Source: Membranipora membranacea (lineage: Eukaryota > Bryozoa > Gymnolaemata > Cheilostomatida > Membraniporidae). From it: 64,000 nt of DNA. A model generated the notes under the pieces. The model saw nothing but the letters and a program-made list of their open reading frames with translations, made no database searches and was not told the origin of the DNA. The DNA lies in the NCBI GenBank assembly GCA_914767715.1, contig OU612070.1:19706025-19770024 (forward strand). Direction: 5' to 3'. Both the position numbers and the translations under genes were made by a program. This document shows positions 60,197-64,000 of the stretch, one piece after another (the first letter of the stretch is position 1; each line of letters opens with the position of its first letter).

Positions 60197-63100
60197 CTAC
60201 CACAAATACAACTGATTGAGATAATTTAGATATTTGACTGTGAAAAATCGACTATCATCGTTCAGTCCATTTGTAATATCTACTTCCGCTATGGCATTTG
60301 CTGTATATGACCATATGTCGGTGATATCTTGTAGAAGGTACATCGCAGATAAGGACACTGGAAAAATAAAATATGCTATCATGTGTGAGCCGAAATTGAG
60401 AATGTGGTGATGTGAAACGGGAAATAATCATATTTTGAGAAATATCATATCTTTTGCTTGGCTTTGCCAATTAATGGATTAAATTTACAATGCCTTACTC
60501 AGCATGATTTTCAAATTTTCACAGATATCGGTGTTCAGATTGGCAGCAAGTGATAGTTTGTGAATTTTTGCTCACCCAATGAAAAGACAACAACGCCAAT
60601 CACAGTTTTTTTGTTGATGAACTGCCTCTCAAAATTCAAAACAATGTTGTATGTAGGTCGGGTTCTGATAACGTTCAGCAGTTTCATAGCTTTCTTAAAA
60701 TCAATCTCCTGGTATCTTGAGCCTGCCAACATATTCCTGTCCCTAAAAGTAAAGTTTAATAGTAGCAGCAATGCATTGAGACCTATACTGTTCCGAGTAC
60801 TCCAAGTAAATTAAAGGGAATTCATTGTTTCTGTTTCATATTAATTTCTGTATCTTATGGATATTGAGCACACTTAGATCAGTAAGTTTAGCAAAAGTTT
60901 AGCTTAGTATGTTTGAGGGAAACTTTCTGTAGGCCAAGACCAATTATTGTTAGTTGAGAGTTTATCCACTTGCTCTAGTTCGCCTGCATTTGGAGTTGAC
61001 AATAAGCACTGATAATGCGTATATAATTCATACCTGCCGCTTACCAGTGGGGAGGTGAGATGGTAAACTTTTCTTCCTCCGAAAACTTCACTCTTCCATA
61101 GAGCTATTACTATTGAACAATTGGCTATATTAAATTGAGACAATCATCAAGGTTACCTCATGAAGTAGTTTGGGAGGTTTTTTTCTTTGACACATTCATA
61201 GTATCTGTTCAGCAACCCCATGAAAACCTTTCCTAGATCTTTGTTTCCTTGAATACTGTACATATCCAATGTGGTCTCCTAGAAGAAAAAAGTTACAATT
61301 AACAATTTTATGCTCTTTGTTTGCATTCGTATAGTTTTTAGTATTTTAGTACTCTCAAAAAGCTATGTGACTAAATCCTGTTACCTCTGACCTATAACTG
61401 AGACAAAAAAGCTACATATAGTTGCGTGTTATTTACAGGTCAAAAACTAATGCATTTGCCCTTTATTGTTTTAGCTCATGATCTCGTTAGTAAAGTCAAA
61501 TTTCTGTTACTTTACTCCGTTTTCCAACATCCATTTAACATTAAGAAGGAGCTGAGGATGCCAAAACCGTTTTTTGCAGAGATGTTAAACTGAGCAAGTA
61601 TGTGTTGTGATAGTGTTTTGACCTAATAATATATATAAACTCATGGGAGATTTTGGTCTTACTCACCTGTTCGGCCATCCAAAGGAAGACAGTTTTCAGA
61701 TGATAGGTTCTCAGCACAGGCATCTCCTTCGAACCTTTTGCCAATTTGATGGCGTCACATATGGTCTGAATGAAATTCAAATAAGCAAATGTTAAAGGTG
61801 ACAAAAAGCTGTATAGTATTTATTATTTCAGTCATGGTTGAAATTGATTGCTGCTATAAATGCGAGAAAGTAGTAAATAGCTTAGATGATTATAACGTAA
61901 TCAGCAGCACAACTGAGGAATGATCATTACTTGCGCCCTAGAGTCCATGTCTGGCATGTTCTACAGTATTAGGCTTGCAAATGTTCACAATACAGTGTTT
62001 AGGATATCTTCAAACACTTGTCGGCAACTCTAATTAGTCGATAAGATACTAACCAGACTCGATTCTAGAATTCCTTTGGGCTTAGCAGATATCTTGATTA
62101 GAAACTTAAGTATTACATACGCTAACTTCAGTGCTTTTTTGTCACTGTGATAATGGAAAAGGTCCGCTTCAGCAGAGGCAAATGTGAACCGCCAATCAAA
62201 TTCATGATTGTGCTGAATCTCTTCTTTTCCTGTCAAAAGACGAAATCGACTTTGATTTTGAAAAAAATATAACTTGGCCGGGTGATTCGTGTTGTTGAGA
62301 GATTGTGGCTACAAATTTAGTACTTATATCAACTTTCAAATTGATAAATGCTATGTTGTCATGTTTTAATGATTCACGAAATTTTACTCTATGTGAAAGG
62401 ATTTGGAGGCATAATCTGAGTCCATCAGGTAAAGGAAAAAAAGGGTTTAGATTACCACATGGTTTGTGGACTAGATAGCATCCCCTGCTAGCTATGGCTG
62501 TCACAGTGTTCTCATCTATACCAGCTCTGCTTCGTGTTACCCACTCTGAAGCCTCTGAGGGCCAATGTGGACATCTCAAAGCGAATGCATAGTCTACCTG
62601 AAATTTGATATTAAATTTGGTGTTAGCATTTTGTTAAAGGCATTCCTTCTGTCCAATATAACTACGATATTTGAACGCTTTTCACATGATGGCATTATGA
62701 AAAGATATCTATTTCAAAGAAAAAACATGTTATAGTCAGGCAGTTATTTATGATTGTGTCAGTTGTGTCAGATTTGCATGGTAAAACAATCGAATGCTCT
62801 ACTTTATCAAAGTAACTGCCTAACTATAACATGCTTTTGTCAATGGGTTGTCTTTAAATTATCTTTCAATTGAGGGATGCATGACCTTAACCATCAGAGA
62901 CTAACCTCATAATCTTGGTTTCCATTAGGCCCCACAGCAGTCGTGTGAAGAGTTAAAGCTGGAAAATGTTCAATTATCTGCGCATTCACAGTGTCTGTTC
63001 CCTTGAAGTATCTTGAGGCTATATGTGATATACCGGCTGCTGAAAGGAAAAATTGCTTGGCTTCAGATGAGTTGAATAGGCTGTTTTTGATCACAGGATC

Positions 63101-63837
63101 ATGAACATTCATCACCTACAAAGAAGCAAAGTATATATTAGATGCTTTCAATGGATATCAGGAGACACCCATTATAAGGTATAACAACTTTGGCTGCAAT
63201 ATCAATAAAATAAAAACTTTATTTCATAAGCAGCCTTCAAAAGTAGCTAGGAGGAATACAAAGTTTTGGCTAGATACACAATTCTTCCAGAAAACTCAAT
63301 AGATGCATATGACGAGCCATGCCCTGTGGTTGATAACTGACTGCCACTACCAGCATTCCAGGCAGATGTTTAGCAAATTAACTACTATGAAACATGATAT
63401 GGGCAATGCAACTTGCACTACAGAAATTGCCAACTCTCTGCTGATTGTGGTGGACCACTCTGCAGAACATAAAGAGTTAAAAGGAAAACAATAACTTTTC
63501 TATCTCATCATTAGAAGCAACATCAAGTAAACATGAATGTTGTATACTGATTTTTTATTGGGCGGACAAATGATTAGTTTCCAAGTTTGATTCTAAGAAA
63601 CATAAAACTTACCTCATCTGCATTAAGAACAATCCAGGTAAAGCCAGGAGCACCAGGAACCCTCATCAAGTGTTCATCTTTGATACTCAATGTGTTAATG
63701 AATATGTTTAAGTCAATGTCCTGAGTAAGAATTGCCTTCTCCTCAAGCGGTTGCTTGTTACTCCCTTGAGATGCAAAAAACCCAAACCCATCTCCTGCAC
63801 TACCAACAACTTTGTAGTCACATATTCCATGGTCTTC
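60197..63837 (-). CDS. membrane-anchored Mab-21/cGAS-like nucleotidyltransferase, copy C (N-terminal exons beyond the window)
   Basis: Eight exons visible: 63837-63613, 63115-62906, 62597-62456, 62229-62054, 61765-61667, 61278-61157, 60742-60576 and 60357-60197 (TAG). Their lengths (225, 210, 142, 176, 99, 122, 167, 161) equal those of copy B exactly, with all phases kept. They encode 433 residues of the C-terminal part. The catalytic signature is intact: GS in VVGSAGDGF, D-x-D in TQDIDLNIF, third Asp in VDYAFALRCPHWP. The Mab-21 helical blocks (RGCYLVHKP, FDWRFTFASAEADL, LRTYHLKTVFLW) and the C-terminal hydrophobic segment (TVIGVVVFSLVSLSAMYLL) are present. No stop or frameshift. The exons for the two N-terminal hydrophobic segments should lie to the right. 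Copies B and C are closer to each other than to A, as the residues and the shared intronic SINE both show. Confidence 0.88.
62725..62837. mobile_element. short foldback MITE in copy C intron
   Basis: acatgttatagtcaggcagtta at the left mirrors taactgcctaactataacatg at the right, about 113 bp in all. It is absent from the matching intron of copy B, so the insertion postdates the duplication. Confidence 0.6.
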
Positions 63838-63887
63838 CTGCAATACAATTTTTTGTAAATAATTAACAGAACAATTATTTTTCTAGT

Positions 63888-64000
63888 AGGAAGTAACTCA
63901 GTTGGTTAGACCACCGGACTTCAGCATGCAAGTGTTGAACGCCTTGAGTTCGAATCCCACTGCAGTCAACTGACTGCTGGGACTTGTTGGATTCCCATGT
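63888..64000 (+). mobile_element. tRNA-derived SINE in copy C intron (runs off the window)
   Basis: ctcagttggttagaccaccg (A-box) and gagttcgaatcccactgcag (B-box), the same family and same intron position as the SINE at 29686 in copy B. Confidence 0.75.

Overview
The window is AT-rich, intron-rich animal DNA. Genes have canonical GT-AG introns and conserved splice phases, and the spaces between exons are full of small transposable elements. Family content (NAA20, a Mab-21/cGAS-like nucleotidyltransferase array, PAN plus C-type-lectin genes, an NHL-repeat protein) points to an invertebrate, probably marine. I cannot name the phylum from sequence alone.

Layout. (1) 0.2-1.4 kb, plus strand: the last two exons of NAA20, catalytic subunit of the NatB N-acetyltransferase. 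(2) 1.5-7.2 kb: no gene seen; repeats, a palindromic MITE and tRNA-derived pieces. (3) 7.2-10.4 kb, minus: the 3' part of an NHL-like repeat gene with a Thr/Ser-rich and His/Glu-rich tail, interrupted by one apparent single-base frameshift. (4) 12.4-13.7 kb, minus: a complete three-exon gene for a 90-residue secreted peptide with a duplicated C-x10-C-x6-C motif. (5) 15.8-23.2 kb, 25.35-36.65 kb and 60.2-63.8 kb, all minus: three tandem paralogues (A, B, C) of a membrane-anchored Mab-21/cGAS-like nucleotidyltransferase. Copy B is complete: 12 exons, 1977 coding nt, 658 aa, with two N-terminal and one C-terminal hydrophobic segments around a nucleotidyltransferase carrying the G-S, D-x-D and third Asp signature. 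Copy C is intact as far as the window goes. Copy A has lost three central exons and has a one-base shift. (6) 40.4-51.9 kb, plus: a cluster of PAN/C-type-lectin genes in different states of decay. (7) 53.2-55.7 kb: a decayed LINE. (8) 57.6-60.2 kb: a duplicate of the 3' flank of copy B, split by a LINE-bearing insertion.

Mobile DNA is unusually diverse. By eye I can delimit a 571-bp full-length palindrome with 9-bp target duplications, hAT-like elements (one carrying a tRNA-like segment), two TA-flanked copies of one MITE in opposite orientation, a TTAA-flanked MITE and a 23-bp-TIR MITE, as well as tRNA-derived SINEs. One SINE sits at the same intron position in copies B and C and not in A, which dates the duplications.

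Working together: the nucleotidyltransferases belong to the superfamily of the innate sensors cGAS and cGLRs, and PAN/CTLD lectins and small secreted Cys-rich peptides are common immune effectors. An innate-immunity neighbourhood is therefore plausible, but that is inference from families and clustering. The prime candidate for something undescribed is the three-pass, membrane-embedded cGAS-like array.
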